A stretch of 33,573 nucleotides of DNA. Source: Desulfobacteraceae bacterium (lineage in GTDB: Bacteria > Desulfobacterota > Desulfobacteria > Desulfobacterales > ETH-SRB1). Position numbers and translations under genes: made by a program. A model generated the notes under the pieces. It did no database searches, was not told the DNA's origin, and saw only the letters and a program-made list of their open reading frames with translations. The stretch is taken from positions 1-33,573 of the forward strand of contig JABZFQ010000340.1 in the NCBI GenBank assembly GCA_014237365.1, given 5' to 3'. Positions 15,631 through 25,312 of this stretch are shown one piece after another (the first letter of the stretch is position 1; every line of letters starts with the position of its first letter).

Positions 15631-15858
15631 ATGGCAAAAAACAATAGAAATATTCAGATTGTTTGGGGAGTTGTACTGGTACTGGCAGGAATCGGCGTAT
15701 TTTTCATGATACCACAGAAAATGCTGGAAATTCAAAAAATCGAACATTTTTCTTCAGCTATTTTTTTTATACGTTTTTGTTTCTATTTTTTAGGCGTTCT
15801 GCTTATAGGTGGTGGAGCAAAAAAGATTTATGATAATTATAGATTTCCAAAAAAATAA
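15631..15858 (+). CDS. Small two-helix membrane protein, unknown function
   Basis: 75 residues with two predicted membrane helices (about 9-26 and 43-61) joined by a short polar loop, and basic ends (N-terminal KNNR, C-terminal RFPKK) suggesting both termini face the cytoplasm. AGGA lies about 8 bases before ATG 15631, and the gene begins 4 bases after the ATPase-OmpA stop, so co-translation is likely. I recognise no family. Context suggests an inner-membrane partner of the secretion ATPases. Confidence 0.6.
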   Translation: MAKNNRNIQIVWGVVLVLAGIGVFFMIPQKMLEIQKIEHFSSAIFFIRFCFYFLGVLLIGGGAKKIYDNYRFPKK

Positions 15859-15884
15859 AAATTACAAATAAAGAAATGGTTTAG

Positions 15885-18212
15885 ATGAAAATCGGACCCT
15901 TACCAAAATTATTAAATAGGTTGAAAAGTACTAAGGCCGCCTCTGATTTGCAGTACCTCAAATCAGAGGTGAAATATAGGACAAAGCTTCAAGAGATCGG
16001 CAATAAAATAAATGCAGCTTCGAATTTGGATGAAATACTAATAGGCCTGAAAAATAAAATTACTTCTCTTTTTGAAGCTGAAAGAATCACTGTTTATGTT
16101 ATCGACAAAGAAAGAAAGGAGCTGGTATCAAGGTTTAAGAGCGGCGATGAAATTTCTGAAATACGCATACCTGTATCAAAAAACAGTTTAGCAGGATATT
16201 CTGTTTTAAAACAAGAACTTATAAATATTAAAAATGTGTATGATGAAAAGGAGCTTTCTGCAATTGATCTTGAAATGAAATTCGATAAAAGCTGGGATAA
16301 AAAAACAGATTTTAAAACAAAACAGGTTCTGGTTGTTCCTGTTATTTTCAGAAACCATCTGCTTGGTGCCTTTCAACTGATAAACAGGATTAACGACAGC
16401 ACATTTACAATAAAAGATGGGCAATCTGCGATGGAGCTGGCCAAGGTACTTGGAATAGCTCTGTTTAACCAGAAAAGAATGGTAAGAGCCAGGCCCAATA
16501 AATTTAGTTATTTGCTTGAAAATCAAATTTTGTCTCAAAAAGAGCTTGATAAAGCCGTAGCTAATGCAAGAAGGCGAAAAGATCTCATCGAAACTATTCT
16601 GGAAAAAGAGCTTAAGATTTCAAAAAATGAGATAGGCAAATCTTTAAGCAAATTTTATAATGTTCCATTTATCAGATACAATGAAAATACCCCGATTCCT
16701 GATGAGCTTCTTGCAGGTTTTAAAGTCTCCTTCATGCGCAAAAATTTATGGGTGCCCCTGCGAATTGAAGATGGCAACATAGTAATTGTAATAGATAATC
16801 CATATGATCTGCAGAAAATTGATGTAATAAGATCTCTCTTTCCAGGCAAAAAAATCAAATTCTACGTTTCATTAAAACAGGATATTCTTGATTTTATTAC
16901 ACTGTTTACCCATGATAAAAAACAGCTTGCAGCGATTGATGAAATCCTTTCTCAGTTGCAGGAAGAGGAAGATGAAATAGAAGAAGCGCAAACTTTAATA
17001 GTCGAGGAAGACAGCGCTATTATTCAACTTGTCAACAAGATCATTCTTGATGCTTATGACAGAAGAGCCTCGGATATTCATATAGAGCCGGCACCTGGAA
17101 AGGAAAGTACTCTGGTCCGCTTAAGAGTTGACGGTGCTTGCTCTACTTATCAAACTATTCCATATAACTATAAGAATGCGGTAGTATCACGTATCAAGAT
17201 AATGGCAGACCTTGATATTGCCGAACGTCGCAAACCGCAGGACGGAAAGATAAAATTCAAAAAATACGGCGGTAAGGATATTGAACTAAGAGTCGCAACC
17301 TTACCTACTCAGGGAAGAGTTGAAGATGTCGTACTTCGCATTCTTGCTGCAGGCGAGCCCATAGCGCTTGAAAGAATGAATTTTTCAAAAGATAATCTTG
17401 AAAACTTTATAAGCACAATCACAAAGCCCTATGGTATTATTTTTGTTTGCGGTCCAACGGGTTCAGGCAAAACTACCACACTTCATTCAGCTCTTGGTTA
17501 TATTAATAAACCTGAAATAAAGATTTGGACCGCTGAAGATCCAGTTGAAATTAGTCAGAAAGGTTTGAGGCAGGTACAGGTTAACCCCAAAATAGGATTT
17601 GATTTTGCTGCTGCAATGCGTGCATTTTTGAGAGCAGATCCGGATGTTATTATGATAGGTGAGATGCGGGACAAGGAAACAGCCCGGATCGGAATAGAAG
17701 CATCGCTAACCGGACATCTTGTATTTTCAACCCTTCATACCAATACTGCTCCTGAGAGCATAATAAGACTTCTTGATATGGGAATGGATCCGTTCAACTT
17801 TGCAGACGCTATTTTATGTATTCTCGCCCAGCGCCTGGTTCAAACACTTTGTGCGGATTGTAAACAGGCATACCATCCTTTTAAAGAAGAATATGATGAG
17901 CTTGTAAGGGAATATGGTATTGAAAAATTCAAAAAAGATATAAACATACCTTACTCACCGGATTTGGCTTTAAACAAAGCAAATGGCTGTGAAGCCTGTA
18001 ACAATAGCGGGTATAGGGGTCGAATGAGCATACATGAGCTGTTAATGGGAACTGATGAAATAAAAAGATTGATACAAACAAATGCGAGAATGGAAGAAAT
18101 AAAAGACCAGGCTATAAAGGACGGCATGAAAACACTTAAACAGGATGGAGTTGCAAAAATTTTTGATGGGCAATGCGATCTTATCCGGGTCAGAACGGTC
18201 TGTATAAAATAA
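15885..18212 (+). CDS. GspE/PilB-family assembly ATPase with an N-terminal GAF domain
   Basis: 775 residues. A GAF domain (about 35-195: LQEIGNKINAASNLDEIL ... LLGAFQLINR) precedes a degenerate MshEN-like region (about 205-345) and a complete secretion ATPase. Visible motifs are DIHIEP, Walker [11 protein letters not shown] near 522, Walker B VIMIGEMRD near 587, the STLHTN His box, and the zinc tetracysteine pairs CADC (near 657) and CEAC (near 702). It should power assembly of a type II secretion or type IV pilus-like fibre from the inner membrane. The GAF domain suggests control by a small ligand or redox signal, but which one cannot be read. Its stop is 4 bases before the next ATPase gene. 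Confidence 0.9.
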   Translation: MKIGPLPKLLNRLKSTKAASDLQYLKSEVKYRTKLQEIGNKINAASNLDEILIGLKNKITSLFEAERITVYVIDKERKELVSRFKSGDEISEIRIPVSKNSLAGYSVLKQELINIKNVYDEKELSAIDLEMKFDKSWDKKTDFKTKQVLVVPVIFRNHLLGAFQLINRINDSTFTIKDGQSAMELAKVLGIALFNQKRMVRARPNKFSYLLENQILSQKELDKAVANARRRKDLIETILEKELKISKNEIGKSLSKFYNVPFIRYNENTPIPDELLAGFKVSFMRKNLWVPLRIEDGNIVIVIDNPYDLQKIDVIRSLFPGKKIKFYVSLKQDILDFITLFTHDKKQLAAIDEILSQLQEEEDEIEEAQTLIVEEDSAIIQLVNKIILDAYDRRASDIHIEPAPGKESTLVRLRVDGACSTYQTIPYNYKNAVVSRIKIMADLDIAERRKPQDGKIKFKKYGGKDIELRVATLPTQGRVEDVVLRILAAGEPIALERMNFSKDNLENFISTITKPYGIIFVCGPTGSGKTTTLHSALGYINKPEIKIWTAEDPVEISQKGLRQVQVNPKIGFDFAAAMRAFLRADPDVIMIGEMRDKETARIGIEASLTGHLVFSTLHTNTAPESIIRLLDMGMDPFNFADAILCILAQRLVQTLCADCKQAYHPFKEEYDELVREYGIEKFKKDINIPYSPDLALNKANGCEACNNSGYRGRMSIHELLMGTDEIKRLIQTNARMEEIKDQAIKDGMKTLKQDGVAKIFDGQCDLIRVRTVCIK

Positions 18213-18216
18213 ATAA

Positions 18217-20496
18217 ATGAATAAACAAGTATCATCAAATAAAAACCAGTTTTTTTTGCAGAAAACCACTCTGAAATCTACCATAAAAGATCAATCAGGA
18301 GCCGGCAAAGCCCGGATAGGCAAGTTTTTGAGTAAATCAGGAGCCGGTAAAACACGGATAGGCGAGCTTCTGAGTAAAGAGGGATATATTACAAGTGCCC
18401 AGTTAAAGAATGCTCTAAACTATCAGAAAACAAATTCGCTAAGGCTGGGCAGCATACTCATCAAACTTGGCTACATAGATGAAGAAAGCATACTAAATGT
18501 ACTGAGCCGCATTTATAATTACCCTGCTGTAATAATATCAGAAAAACATCCGGATCCGGATGCTCTCAAGATCATATCTTACGAAGTCGCTAAAAAATAT
18601 ATGGTTTTTCCTTTAAAGTTTGAAGGGAAAAATCTTGTAGTCACTATGTCGGAGCCTACTGATACGACCGCTGTTGAAAACTTGCAAAAAGAGATCCAGC
18701 GGAATTTAAAGGTCAGTGTGTCTTCTGAACAGGATATAATCGAAGCTTACAGAAAATATTACAAGATAAGTGATGAAGAATATAATAAATATGGATTAAA
18801 AGAAGAAGAAGAAGAAACTATCCCGATCACTGTTGTTGATGACTTTGGTTCTCTGGTTTCAGAAGCAGCAGGTGAAATTGAGCTGCAGAGCATTCAGGAA
18901 GAAGAAGATGCCGGCATGGATCAATATCTTGCCTCCGATGTTCCAATTATCAAACTTGTTAACGGCATTCTTATAAAAGCTATGAACGAGGGTGTCAGTG
19001 ATATACACATTGAACCTTTCGAGAAGTCATTGCAGGTTAGATACAGACTGGACGGCTCTCTTTATAAATCTATGAATTTGCCTCTCAATATTAAAAATGC
19101 CTTAACCTCAAGGCTGAAAATTCTATCTGGTCTGGATATCGCCGAACGGCGTGTGCCGCAGGACGGCAGAATCAAGATGCGTTTTGGCAAAAACAAGACA
19201 GTTGATCTGAGGGTCTCAAGCCTGCCGACTCTTTTTGGTGAAAGCATTGTCATGCGTATTCTTGATCAAAGCGCACTCAATGTAGACCTGACGAAAATGG
19301 GATTCGAGCAAAAAACATATGAAACGCTTAATGGTTGTATTGCAAGGCCATATGGTCTTCTTCTTGTAACCGGTCCGACAGGCAGCGGCAAAACAACTAC
19401 ACTGTACTCTATTCTTAATAAACTTAATACAGAAGACACAAAAATACTTACGGCCGAGGATCCGGTTGAATTTAATTTTAGAGGAATAAACCAGGTGCCT
19501 GTTAAAGATGAAGTTGGAATGACTTTTGCTGCCGCTCTTAAATCGTTTTTGAGACAGGATCCGGATATAATAATGGTTGGCGAAATCCGTGATCACGGAA
19601 CAGCAGAAATTGCTATAAAAGCCGCTATGACCGGGCACCTGGTTTTCAGCACTCTTCATACAAATGACTGTCCTTCAACCATAGGACGTCTTATAGATAT
19701 CGGTATACCATCTTACATGGTAGCTGCTGCTGTAACCATGGTATTATCACAAAGACTGGCCAGAAGGCTTTGTAAAAAATGCAAGGCATTGGTTAATAAA
19801 ACCAACCCATATGAATTAGAGAGTATGGGATTCTCCAAAGAGGAAATCCCAAATTTGAAAATTTATGAAACAAAAGGTTGCCAAACATGCAAAGGCTCCG
19901 GCTACAAAGGCAGAGTAGGCTTATATGAGCTGATGAAAATAACCGACGAAGTTGCTAAGGCAATAAATGCCAATGTTCCTGAGGAACAACTTAGAAAAAC
20001 AGCCATACAGGAAGGTATGGTTACTTTGAGGGACTCGGGCCTGACTAAAATTAGAGAGGGAGTAACCTCTATTGATGAAATTCTAAAAAAAACAACCATA
20101 ACCAAAGAGGCTTTGCCCGCATATCTTGTGAATCCTGATGTAGAAAAATATGAAGATAAAGAGGTGATTGTCCGTGAAGGCAATAAAGATATAGATTTTT
20201 TCAAGCTTATGCAGGGTGGTTTAATTGTTGTTAAGGGAGGCAAAAAAATAGCTGAAATTGTGCAGCCCGGTGAATATTTTGGAGAAATATCAGCTATAAC
20301 CGGAGAACCTCGATCTGCCAGCATTATTTCAAAGGGAAGGACTATTATAAAACGATTCCCAGGCGATAAGCTCTATGAACTAATTGAGAAACATCCTGAT
20401 GTTGCCAAAAATTTATTCGCGGTAATTGCTGCTCGTCTAAATAAGGCTGACAAGATTATGCTCAGGTTGATTAATGATAGAAAACAGAATAAATAA
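18217..20496 (+). CDS. GspE/PilB-family assembly ATPase with MshEN and C-terminal cNMP-binding domains
   Basis: 759 residues. The N-terminus carries two tandem MshEN motifs, [16 protein letters not shown] (from R47) and [16 protein letters not shown] (from R76), matching the pattern that binds cyclic di-GMP in MshE (family knowledge). The ATPase follows: DIHIEP, Walker [11 protein letters not shown] near 386, Walker [10 protein letters not shown] near 451, and zinc pairs CKKC (near 519) and CQTC (near 555). Residues about 635-740 form a cyclic-nucleotide-binding domain with a phosphate-cassette-like [18 protein letters not shown], retaining the Glu and Arg. A 14-codon in-frame duplication precedes the first MshEN motif. 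The stop is just before ispF. Dual second-messenger control is inferred. Confidence 0.9.
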   Translation: MNKQVSSNKNQFFLQKTTLKSTIKDQSGAGKARIGKFLSKSGAGKTRIGELLSKEGYITSAQLKNALNYQKTNSLRLGSILIKLGYIDEESILNVLSRIYNYPAVIISEKHPDPDALKIISYEVAKKYMVFPLKFEGKNLVVTMSEPTDTTAVENLQKEIQRNLKVSVSSEQDIIEAYRKYYKISDEEYNKYGLKEEEEETIPITVVDDFGSLVSEAAGEIELQSIQEEEDAGMDQYLASDVPIIKLVNGILIKAMNEGVSDIHIEPFEKSLQVRYRLDGSLYKSMNLPLNIKNALTSRLKILSGLDIAERRVPQDGRIKMRFGKNKTVDLRVSSLPTLFGESIVMRILDQSALNVDLTKMGFEQKTYETLNGCIARPYGLLLVTGPTGSGKTTTLYSILNKLNTEDTKILTAEDPVEFNFRGINQVPVKDEVGMTFAAALKSFLRQDPDIIMVGEIRDHGTAEIAIKAAMTGHLVFSTLHTNDCPSTIGRLIDIGIPSYMVAAAVTMVLSQRLARRLCKKCKALVNKTNPYELESMGFSKEEIPNLKIYETKGCQTCKGSGYKGRVGLYELMKITDEVAKAINANVPEEQLRKTAIQEGMVTLRDSGLTKIREGVTSIDEILKKTTITKEALPAYLVNPDVEKYEDKEVIVREGNKDIDFFKLMQGGLIVVKGGKKIAEIVQPGEYFGEISAITGEPRSASIISKGRTIIKRFPGDKLYELIEKHPDVAKNLFAVIAARLNKADKIMLRLINDRKQNK
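18295..18378 (+). repeat. 42-bp tandem duplication at the 5' end of the MshEN ATPase gene
   Basis: 18295-18336 and 18337-18378 are adjacent 42-base units encoding [14 protein letters not shown] and [14 protein letters not shown]. The second unit begins the first full MshEN motif, so the duplication adds an extra partial RxGxxL motif in front of it. Confidence 0.88.
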
Positions 20497-20497
20497 A

Positions 20498-20971
20498 ATG
20501 CGTATAGGTATTGGATATGATGTGCACAAACTGGTTCATGGTCGGAAGCTGATTCTTGGAGGAATCATTATCCCCTTTGAAAAAGGTTTATTGGGCCATT
20601 CAGATGCAGATGTGCTTGTCCATGCTTTATGTGACGCCCTTTTAGGTGCAGCCGGTTTAGGTGATATTGGTCAACATTTCCCGGATACAGATCCTGAATT
20701 CAAAGACATTCACAGTATAAAACTTCTTGTAAAAACCTGCGCAATAATCAGTAGAAAATGCTTTAAAATAAATAACATAGATTCTACGATTTTTGCACAG
20801 GAACCAAAAATTGCTCCTTTTAAAGAAGCCATGAAAAAAAACATCGCTCAGGCAATAGAAATTGAACCTGCCCGCATCAATATCAAAGCCACCACAACTG
20901 AAGGCCTCGGGATGATTGGAAAAGGGGAAGGAATTGGGGCTATGTGTATAGTTCTTATTAGGGCTCGGTAA
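20498..20971 (+). CDS. ispF: 2-C-methyl-D-erythritol 2,4-cyclodiphosphate synthase
   Basis: Forms the cyclodiphosphate of the MEP isoprenoid pathway in the cytoplasm. The 157-residue length and motifs fit the family: GIGYDVHKL with metal ligands D8 and H10, [19 protein letters not shown] with the third ligand His, [15 protein letters not shown], and [16 protein letters not shown] near the end. ATG 20498 is chosen because MRIGIGYD is the canonical start; ATG 20474 lies inside the upstream gene. The TAA of the ATPase gene ends 1 base before it. It is a housekeeping gene embedded among secretion genes. Its own stop codon (20969-20971) lies within the degraded left end of repeat copy A5. Confidence 0.95.
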   Translation: MRIGIGYDVHKLVHGRKLILGGIIIPFEKGLLGHSDADVLVHALCDALLGAAGLGDIGQHFPDTDPEFKDIHSIKLLVKTCAIISRKCFKINNIDSTIFAQEPKIAPFKEAMKKNIAQAIEIEPARINIKATTTEGLGMIGKGEGIGAMCIVLIRAR

Positions 20972-21120
20972 AAAATAACTTGGTAGAATTTGTTTGATCT
21001 CAGATCACAAAAGTTGATGGAATAGCGAGCTATTTCAATAATTTTGGGATTTGAGATCAAATAAAGGCGGCCTGAAGCTGTGATGCATAGTTGTGGAAGT
21101 TATTTCGTCCACGTTCCTAA
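20958..21120. mobile_element. MITE-like palindromic element, copy A5 (left end degraded)
   Basis: The right end is intact (GGAAGTTATTTCGTCCACGT then TCCTAA, ending 21120). The subterminal TTTGATCTCAGATCACAAAA and central TGGAATAGCGAGC blocks match the other copies. The left terminal repeat is diverged (TTAGGGCTCGG in place of TTAGGAACGTGG), and about 20 bases of the left arm are missing. The ispF stop lies inside this left end. Orientation matches copy A1. Confidence 0.78.
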
Positions 21121-21195
21121 TGCTTTCAACATTTGCCGTAAATTTAATTGATTTGATTGAACAAAATCGCAGGAAAAATTGATTGGGGTTATAGT

Positions 21196-21606
21196 ATGAA
21201 CAAAAAAAAGCACATCGGGCAGCGAGGATTTACTCTGATTGAGATGCTTATCGTCATAATAATCATAGGTCTTCTCGCCTCTCTTGTGGGACCAAAATTA
21301 TTTACAAAAGTTGATAAGGCCAGGATTAAAACTGCAAAAGCGCAGATCGAATTGTTGTCCGCAGCAATTGATACATATCGTCTAGATATGGGAAAATTTC
21401 CTGCAACATTAAAAGAGTTGAGAAGCTCCGATGATCCCAGATGGGAAGGACCATATCTTCCAAAAGCAATTCCGCCTGATCCGTGGAATAACTCTTACGA
21501 GTATAAATATCCGGGCAAACATGGCGCTTATGATATCATTTCGTACGGGGCAGATGGTAAACCAGAAGGAACAGGAAACGATAGGGATATCGTTAGCTGG
21601 GAATAA
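21196..21606 (+). CDS. gspG: Type II secretion major pseudopilin GspG
   Basis: Main subunit of the periplasmic pseudopilus. 136 residues with a short basic leader cut by prepilin peptidase after GQRG, giving FTLIEMLIVIIIIGLLASLVGP with F+1 and E+5. The mature part has KAQIELLSAAIDTYRLDMGKFP and the C-terminal PPDPWNN ... YGADGKPEGTGNDRDIVSW that holds the calcium site and is diagnostic for GspG. ATG 21196 gives the expected 11-residue leader; the frame also opens at TTG 21157. It is the first gene of the main T2SS operon, downstream of repeat A5, and lies 5 bases before gspE. Confidence 0.95.
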   Translation: MNKKKHIGQRGFTLIEMLIVIIIIGLLASLVGPKLFTKVDKARIKTAKAQIELLSAAIDTYRLDMGKFPATLKELRSSDDPRWEGPYLPKAIPPDPWNNSYEYKYPGKHGAYDIISYGADGKPEGTGNDRDIVSWE

Positions 21607-21611
21607 TAACA

Positions 21612-23288
21612 ATGCTCTTAGGTGAAATCCTGGTTAAAAATTTTGGAGTTGATCCTGTTGATGTTGAAAAAGCATTGCAGTTTCAGGCTAATTTTGAAGG
21701 AATGCTTGGCTCAATCCTCATCAACATGGGAATCATCTCTGAGGAGACTCTGGTTTTCGCCTTATCAGATCAACTAAATCTTAAAACATTTAAGGATATC
21801 AATATCAATGAAGTAGATTTCAGGCAGCCGCCGGCCCTTAAAAATGTGAATATACCCTTTTTGCTGCAGCGGTGCTGGCTTCCTTTGAATAAAAAAAATG
21901 GCACGGTCTTTTTCGCCGCTGCTAATCCCCTTGATTATGAAGTAACCCAATATCTTAACGGCCTTAGTATGGATTGGGATACGTATTTGGTGACCGAGTC
22001 ACAGTTCAGGGAACTGGAGAGCGAGCACTCCCTTGCACAGGAAACCAATGGAATGGGATATCCGGATATTTCGGATATGCTGGATACTGAGATTGACAAA
22101 CTGCGTGAACTTGCATCAGAGGCCCCCATTGTAAATCTTGTCAATACGTTTATAGCAAGAGCGGTCAGTCGCGGGGCATCCGATCTTCACTTTGAACCTT
22201 ATAAGAATATGTATCGTGTGCGCTTCCGAATCGACGGGATTCTCCATGACATTGATTTTTTACCCTTGAAAATGCAGCTTCCTGTGGCGTCCAGGATAAA
22301 GATCCTTTCCGGAATGGATATCTCTGAAAGAAGAAAACCCCAGGACGGTCAGATATCCATGAAAGTATCTTCCAAAGAACTGGACATCAGGGTTTCTACT
22401 CTCCCCTTAGCGGACGGGGAAAGCCTGGTTTTACGTTTTTTGGTTAAAGAAGCGGTAAAGTATGAGTTAGAGACCCTTGGTCTGGAAACGGATCTTGCCA
22501 TAACTTTAAAAAAAGATATTTTTAAATCTTCAGGAGTTATTCTCCTTGTCGGACCCACTGGAAGCGGCAAAACGACTACTTTGTATTCCTGCCTCAATAA
22601 AATAAACAGCGAAGACAAAAAGATAATAACCATAGAAGATCCTGTGGAATATCATTTGGATGGAATTAACCAGATACAGGTTAGGCCCGAAATCGGCTAT
22701 GGATTTCTTAATGCTTTAAGAAGCATCCTTCGTCAGGACCCTGATATTATTATGATTGGAGAAATAAGAGATGGAGAAACAGCCAGAATTGCTATGCAAT
22801 CTTCCCTTACAGGGCATCTTGTCTTCAGTACAGTCCATACTAATGACGCGCCTTCAGCCTACATGCGTCTCATTGATCTTGGCGTGGAAGAGTACCTGAT
22901 AAATTCTTCTTTGATTTCCATAATAGCGCAACGACTGGTAAGAAGGGTATGTCGCGATTGTACAAAACCGGCTCCTCTTGATTATGCCACCATTAAGACG
23001 TATGGCCTTGATGTTCTGGCTGAAAAATACAATTTAAAGACTTTGCAAGCTGTGGAGGCCGTGGGATGCCTGGCTTGCAACCAAACCGGTTATAAGGGTC
23101 GGGTCGGTATCATGGAGTATCTCAAATGCACTCCCGAGATTAAAACCATGCCAAAAGACAGCGGATTTTCTTTAAATGCAAGAAAGTACATGTCAGATAA
23201 CAATATCAGAAGCCTGACAAAAGATGGATTCCTTAAAGTTATCAAAGGAATTACAACAATTGACGAAGTTTTGAGAGTTTCGGGGTAA
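21612..23288 (+). CDS. gspE: Type II secretion assembly ATPase GspE
   Basis: Cytoplasmic hexameric ATPase that drives pseudopilus assembly, bound to GspL. 558 residues: an N-terminal N1E/MshEN-like region (LLGEILVKNFGVD and MLGSILINMGIIS, lacking the Arg of the cyclic-di-GMP motif), then the core with DLHFEP, Walker [11 protein letters not shown] near 314, Walker B IIMIGEIRD near 378 and the STVHTN His box. Zinc pairs CRDC (near 447) and CLAC (near 486) follow. It is shorter than the two ATPases upstream and has no extra sensor domain, so it is the housekeeping ATPase of this operon. Its stop overlaps the gspF start by one base (TAATG). Confidence 0.95.
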   Translation: MLLGEILVKNFGVDPVDVEKALQFQANFEGMLGSILINMGIISEETLVFALSDQLNLKTFKDININEVDFRQPPALKNVNIPFLLQRCWLPLNKKNGTVFFAAANPLDYEVTQYLNGLSMDWDTYLVTESQFRELESEHSLAQETNGMGYPDISDMLDTEIDKLRELASEAPIVNLVNTFIARAVSRGASDLHFEPYKNMYRVRFRIDGILHDIDFLPLKMQLPVASRIKILSGMDISERRKPQDGQISMKVSSKELDIRVSTLPLADGESLVLRFLVKEAVKYELETLGLETDLAITLKKDIFKSSGVILLVGPTGSGKTTTLYSCLNKINSEDKKIITIEDPVEYHLDGINQIQVRPEIGYGFLNALRSILRQDPDIIMIGEIRDGETARIAMQSSLTGHLVFSTVHTNDAPSAYMRLIDLGVEEYLINSSLISIIAQRLVRRVCRDCTKPAPLDYATIKTYGLDVLAEKYNLKTLQAVEAVGCLACNQTGYKGRVGIMEYLKCTPEIKTMPKDSGFSLNARKYMSDNNIRSLTKDGFLKVIKGITTIDEVLRVSG

Positions 23289-24499
23289 TGAAAAATTTTG
23301 TATATACTGCCTACGACGGGGCTGGTGCCAAACATCAGGGTGAGCTTTCTGCTATTAATATTGAGTCCGCCAAATTCAAGTTAAAAGAGCTTGGATTGAT
23401 TCCTGTCAAGATTGATTACGTGGATAATGCTGCCAATAAGGTTAACGAACTCTTGCAGTTCAACCGCGGACCCAGGTTATCCGAAGTGGAATTTTTGACT
23501 TCTCAACTTTCGTTATTGCTAAAAAATGGTATTAAAATAGATCGAGCGCTGGAAATAGCAAAAAAAGGGATAAGAAATAACAGGCTCAGAAAAATTGTTG
23601 ACGAGGTTTGCGATGACGTAAGAAGAGGAACTCCTCTTTCCGTCTCTCTTGAAAAAAACCTGGATGTTTTTGATCTCCTTTATGTCAGCATTGTCAGGAT
23701 CGGAGAGGCAACAGGACGACTGCCCGATATTTTTGCAGATCTGGCATCCAATTTGAATTTCAGACAAAAGATATCTGTAAAAACACGTCAGGCAATGATT
23801 TATCCATCCATAATCTTTATTGTTTGTCTGTTGTCGGTACTTTTTATATTCAATTTCATTGTTCCGAAATTTACGGTGTTCTTTTCCGGTATGAAAGACT
23901 TACCCATCTATACCGATATTCTCCTTGGGGTCAGCGACATATTCAGAAAATACCAGTTTATCATGTTATCGACCATTGTCGGGTTTTCCATTCTGATAGT
24001 GCGAATCAGGAAAAAAGACCGATTCAGAAATTTGATGGATGTTGCGGCCCTAAGGGTACCCATCACCAGGCAGCTTTGCTATACCCTGGAAAATCTCAGA
24101 TTTACCTCCTCGCTTGCAATCTTGTTGAAAAGCGGTGTGGTTCTCACCGAAGCCCTTGATTATGCTATAAAATCAATCGGCAACATTTTTCTAAGAAAGC
24201 AGTTGATGATTGTGAAAAATGAGATAAAACAAGGCAAGAAATTCAGCGCTGCCATGGCCAAAACCGGTTTTCTGCCGGATGTGTTTGATGGTCTTATGGA
24301 GGTAGGGGAGCAAACGGGAAATCTCTCTGAGGTATTTTCCGAAATGGAAAAGCGGCTGAGAAGTCTTTATGAAGAAAGGGTGACCTCTCTCATAACCGTT
24401 ATCGAACCGATCATGATCATCTTTATGGGTCTGGTCGTAGGCTCTGTAGTGGTGGTTATGCTGCTGAGCATGGTATCTATCAGCGATATAAATTTTTAG
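23288..24499 (+). CDS. gspF: Type II secretion inner-membrane platform protein GspF
   Basis: Polytopic inner-membrane protein at the base of the pseudopilus. 403 residues, the normal length, with two tandem T2SSF domains (about 68-190 and 270-392), membrane helices near 170-195, 215-240 and 370-398, and the typical LLKNGIKIDRALEIA and IGEATGRLPDIF / VGEQTGNLSEVF signatures. One-base overlap at both ends (TAATG from gspE; TAGTG into gspH) shows strong translational coupling. Confidence 0.95.
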   Translation: MKNFVYTAYDGAGAKHQGELSAINIESAKFKLKELGLIPVKIDYVDNAANKVNELLQFNRGPRLSEVEFLTSQLSLLLKNGIKIDRALEIAKKGIRNNRLRKIVDEVCDDVRRGTPLSVSLEKNLDVFDLLYVSIVRIGEATGRLPDIFADLASNLNFRQKISVKTRQAMIYPSIIFIVCLLSVLFIFNFIVPKFTVFFSGMKDLPIYTDILLGVSDIFRKYQFIMLSTIVGFSILIVRIRKKDRFRNLMDVAALRVPITRQLCYTLENLRFTSSLAILLKSGVVLTEALDYAIKSIGNIFLRKQLMIVKNEIKQGKKFSAAMAKTGFLPDVFDGLMEVGEQTGNLSEVFSEMEKRLRSLYEERVTSLITVIEPIMIIFMGLVVGSVVVVMLLSMVSISDINF

Positions 24500-24921
24500 T
24501 GAGAGCTAAAATGATTTTTGAATTTAATCCGCAATCCCATAGTGCGGGTTTCACTCTCATTGAGCTTTTGGTAGTGATGATCATTGCCGGGGCAAGCATC
24601 GGACTGGTGGCGCCCAGGCTCATTGGCGTCTACGATGGAATTAAGGCAACGGCTGAGGAACAGAAATTGACCGACGTTGTGAAAACAGTGAAGATGCGTT
24701 CATTTCTTCGGCAGGTTTCCTATACAATTGAGTTTAGAGATAATGTGCTGACGGTAATAGACAAAGAAGTAAGGCTCGAATTTGATTTTATCAGCTTTCC
24801 GCATGCAACCCTGACTTTTAATGGCAACGGATTTGCAGATTCAGGCGCACTGAAATACATCATACGAGGAGAAAAAAAAGTTTTAGATGTCTCACAAGAA
24901 CAAAGGATTTACTCTGGTTGA
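24499..24921 (+). CDS. gspH: Type II secretion minor pseudopilin GspH-like
   Basis: Minor pseudopilin at the fibre tip. A leader ending SAG precedes FTLIELLVVMIIAGASIGLVAPRLIGV, the prepilin cleavage and membrane helix with E+5. The rest is a short beta-rich domain (about 30-135). It could start at GTG 24499, overlapping the gspF stop, or at ATG 24511 (136 residues, 13-residue leader). I list the longer frame, but the ATG is equally plausible. Its 3' end overlaps gspI by 35 bases. Assignment as H rests on position (after F, before I) as well as sequence. Confidence 0.83.
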   Translation: MRAKMIFEFNPQSHSAGFTLIELLVVMIIAGASIGLVAPRLIGVYDGIKATAEEQKLTDVVKTVKMRSFLRQVSYTIEFRDNVLTVIDKEVRLEFDFISFPHATLTFNGNGFADSGALKYIIRGEKKVLDVSQEQRIYSG

Positions 24922-25312
24922 GGTAATGATTTCCGCTGTCATCCTGTTTTCAGCCCTGGCCATAGGCATGCTTGCCTACAGGACATCTATCAGGTCGGTG
25001 GATAGAATAAAGGCCAATGTTTTTTTGGCCGATGCCCTCCCTGCCATCATGGCAATGGTGAAAACAGAGATCATCGAACATAAAAACCAGGGAAAGGGGG
25101 ATTACGGCAAGTCAATCGTATATGTCTGGAATTCAAAAGAGATCAAATCATCAAAAAATATACTGAGTTCTTACGATGAGATTACAGGCGGACTGGAATA
25201 CGGACGTTTCAAGGTAATACTTAACAACATTGAGTTGTCTATAACTTACGAGGGAGACGGCCGGAGAAAAAATGCCCTGTACGAATACCGGGAGATGTCA
25301 TGGTCCAGCTAA
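24887..25312 (+). CDS. gspI: Type II secretion minor pseudopilin GspI-like
   Basis: 141 residues with a 7-residue leader MSHKNKG before FTLVEVMISAVILFSALAIGML, the GspI-type V-E-V prepilin helix. The remainder carries a small globular domain ending YEYREMSW. In T2SS, GspI nucleates the tip complex with GspJ and GspK, whose genes follow. The gene begins inside gspH and its end overlaps the gspJ start by 13 bases. Confidence 0.85.
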   Translation: MSHKNKGFTLVEVMISAVILFSALAIGMLAYRTSIRSVDRIKANVFLADALPAIMAMVKTEIIEHKNQGKGDYGKSIVYVWNSKEIKSSKNILSSYDEITGGLEYGRFKVILNNIELSITYEGDGRRKNALYEYREMSWSS

